Shown here: positions 62,605-64,000 of the stretch, piece after piece | Layout: every line of letters starts with the position of its first letter | How positions within the stretch are numbered: position 1 is the first letter of the stretch | Assembly: GCA_030512335.1 (NCBI GenBank) | Contig: JAULSU010000003.1 | Location: forward strand, 5,084,001 to 5,148,000 | Direction of reading: 5' to 3' | Origin: Immersiella caudata | Lineage: Eukaryota > Ascomycota > Sordariomycetes > Sordariales > Lasiosphaeriaceae | Length of the DNA stretch: 64,000 bases | Notes under the pieces: generated by a model | Seen by the model: only the letters and a program-made list of their open reading frames with translations | What the model was told of the DNA's origin: nothing | The model's database searches: none | Translations under genes and position numbers: made by a program

Positions 62605-63040
62605 CTATCGCGTAGCGAGGCGACTTGAATGGTTGCGCAAGATTTTCGTCGTGAAATCGTGAGATGATCCAGGTATTACGGGGCGGGGGCAGAGACAGTA
62701 GTGAGTTACATTAATTCTAGACTCCATAATTGGGCGGGGGAACAAGGTTGTACTGCAGCCTGGCCTGCGGCTCGTAGTTACACAGATGTGTGCCTGTCGC
62801 AGCGCCAATGCCCACCTCAAACCTTCTGTACGACCACCCGGCTCTTGGGATCGCAACATTGCGTTTCCCGTGTCCATGTGGCTCTTCCAAAATCGATCCT
62901 TCTCCTCGCCGCTCAGATGCTTCCATGTTGAAAACACTAGACAGCGGTTATTGTATTCCTTGAGGTTGGGAAGACTTGGATGATGTTCGACGGTTGCAAC
63001 GCTGAAGGCATAATCGGTGAATCACCTCGTACAGCTCTTC
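62605..63040 (-). pseudogene. gene remnant, FSTWKHLSGEE-containing
   Basis: On the minus strand a stretch from about 63020 to 62780 reads protein-like: DYAFSVATVEHHPSLPNLKEY, then NNRCLVFSTWKHLSGEEKDR and FWKSHMDTGNAMLRSQE. It has no ATG or clear acceptor upstream, where a stop interrupts the frame. Beyond about 62750 the translation loses protein character. Probably a fragment of a decayed gene; no family recognised. Confidence 0.35.
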
Positions 63041-63065
63041 CTATAATACGATTGAGGTCAGTGAG

Positions 63066-63089
63066 TTTTTTTTTTTAAAAAAAAAAAAA
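63066..63089. repeat. T11A13 tract
   Basis: Eleven T followed directly by thirteen A, a self-complementary AT tract just downstream of the following minus-strand gene; it may serve 3' end formation. Confidence 0.7.
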
Positions 63090-63093
63090 GAAA

Positions 63094-63732
63094 CTAGGTG
63101 TGTATATACACGGCGCCCCAGTGGGTGCTCTCTGGACATTGACACCCCACCTCGTGAAACAGCGCACAGTTCAGCTTTTTGCTAACTCTTTGTGGCGCGT
63201 CTGGTATCGGGCCCTCTTCGAGCAGCAGTTTGAGGGCGGGGAGTCTGAAGTCGAGCACTTGTTTCTGCTCATCCTCACTCAGGCCTGTTTGGGAGATCTC
63301 GGAGGAAAACTTGGACATCTTGGGCTTCAAGAAATAGTATTCCTCGTTCCAGTCGAGATGCTTGCAGATGCCGTCAAGGTCCTGCATCATGGAAGCGCCG
63401 ATTCCATAAAGGGTGCCGATGGTTGCCAAGCCGTTTTGCAACCTCAACGGCATCCAAATGTCCTCCTTTTTCATCATGAGCACCGAGAGCTCGAGATCGA
63501 ATTTGAAATCAACCTCGCTGAACCCTCGGAGGGTGTCAAAACCGAGTGGCGAACTGAGCGCAAACCGCAACTTGGTAAAATGCTTCGCATTCCCAAGGCC
63601 TCCTTTGCTGTTTCTGAAGGCCCTCCGGACGGCATAGTGGCTGGGCACGCGACACTGCAAGTTCTCACCAAAAGAGCCACGGTCGTCTACTGACCGACAC
63701 ACAATTCGATAGATCAGTGGAACTTCTTCCAT
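63094..63732 (-). CDS. hypothetical protein, unknown function
   Basis: A 212-residue single-exon frame from the ATG at 63732 (MEEVPLIYRIVCR). It is protein-like throughout: AVRRAFRNSKGGLGNAKHF, FSEVDFKFDLELSVLMMKKED, LDGICKHLDWNEEYYFLKPK, LLLEEGPIPDAPQRV. No signal peptide, membrane segment or recognised motif. An opposite-strand frame of similar length (63100-63693) is taken as its shadow because its composition is less regular. Ends within a few bases of the T11A13 tract. Confidence 0.5.
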   Translation of the reverse strand: MEEVPLIYRIVCRSVDDRGSFGENLQCRVPSHYAVRRAFRNSKGGLGNAKHFTKLRFALSSPLGFDTLRGFSEVDFKFDLELSVLMMKKEDIWMPLRLQNGLATIGTLYGIGASMMQDLDGICKHLDWNEEYYFLKPKMSKFSSEISQTGLSEDEQKQVLDFRLPALKLLLEEGPIPDAPQRVSKKLNCALFHEVGCQCPESTHWGAVYIHT

Positions 63733-64000
63733 TTGATCGAGCACTCAGGTCGATGGTTGAGCGAGGTGATGAGCTTGCCGTTATTGGGATTTGGGAAAAT
63801 GGACAGCTAACTAGCCGAATGTACGTTGGGTATTGCGGTAGGGAGATGGCGAATCAGGGAGATGGGACCAGGAGGAAAATCGGTTTGTGCTGCAGTGGCC
63901 TTTTTGACTCTCAGGTCTGGGTTTTGCCACTTTGTGAGAGTTTCGGTCGAGTCGAAGCATAAGGAGGACATGTGACGGCATTTTGCGCTTCCTGCTCCCG
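63733..64000. other. window end, nothing supported
   Basis: Upstream flank of the hypothetical gene; a short plus-strand frame is unconvincing. Confidence 0.4.

Noticed and set aside
1..64000. CRISPR arrays, bacterial operons, rRNA genes
   Set aside because: No regularly spaced repeats, ribosome-binding-site-led operons or rRNA sequence were seen; gene structure is eukaryotic.

Overview
The window is nuclear DNA of a filamentous ascomycete (Pezizomycotina, probably a Sordariomycete). Genes are short and intron-bearing, with about 50-75 bp GT-AG introns that carry CTAAC/CTGAC-type branch sites. The gene content is typical of that group: HET-domain genes, a LysM-GH18 chitinase, CFEM and WSC surface proteins, small cysteine-rich secreted proteins, and a fungal tRNA-Asp with an intron. 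No bacterial operons, CRISPR arrays or intact transposons are visible.

Layout. 0-13.5 kb: the 3' part of a DUF676-type lipase, a secreted HNH nuclease, a frameshifted hypothetical, an intact HET gene, a broken small secreted protein, a HET pseudogene and a GH16 protein whose acid/base residue is changed. 13.7-24 kb: an APH-like kinase, a small helical protein, a polytopic membrane protein with a probable frameshift, a broken leucine-rich gene, a CFEM surface protein, a MazG-type pyrophosphatase and a DJ-1/PfpI protein. 24-30.3 kb: two divergent HET genes (one HET plus ankyrin-like with a T7 frameshift) and a beta-lactamase-like pseudogene. 30.9-36.3 kb: a 1088-residue LysM/GH18 killer-toxin-like chitinase, divergent from a secreted cysteine-containing protein of unknown function; this is the most intriguing locus. 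37-41 kb: a protein with an internal duplication and a truncated RBR-type ubiquitin ligase. 41-48.3 kb: a low-density accessory stretch with a protein kinase, an inverted fragment of a related kinase, a DUF7587-like protein, a six-cysteine effector-like protein and an AT-rich tract. 48.3-64 kb: a poly-Glu protein, a class I terpene synthase followed on the same strand by a secreted SnoaL-repeat protein, a WSC protein, an SDR with a GC-AG intron, a ZIP metal transporter, tRNA-Asp and small hypotheticals.

How genes may work together. Clear functional links are few. The chitinase and its divergent secreted neighbour share one 1.0 kb promoter region and resemble the delivery-subunit plus cargo arrangement of chitinase-based yeast killer toxins (inference). 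The terpene synthase and the SnoaL-repeat gene could form a minimal terpenoid locus (inference). The HET genes form an allorecognition-rich zone in which several neighbouring genes carry frameshifts or nonsense codons. These lesions cluster in accessory genes while housekeeping-type genes are intact, which fits relaxed selection, but unpolished assembly errors at homopolymers cannot be excluded for single-base cases.
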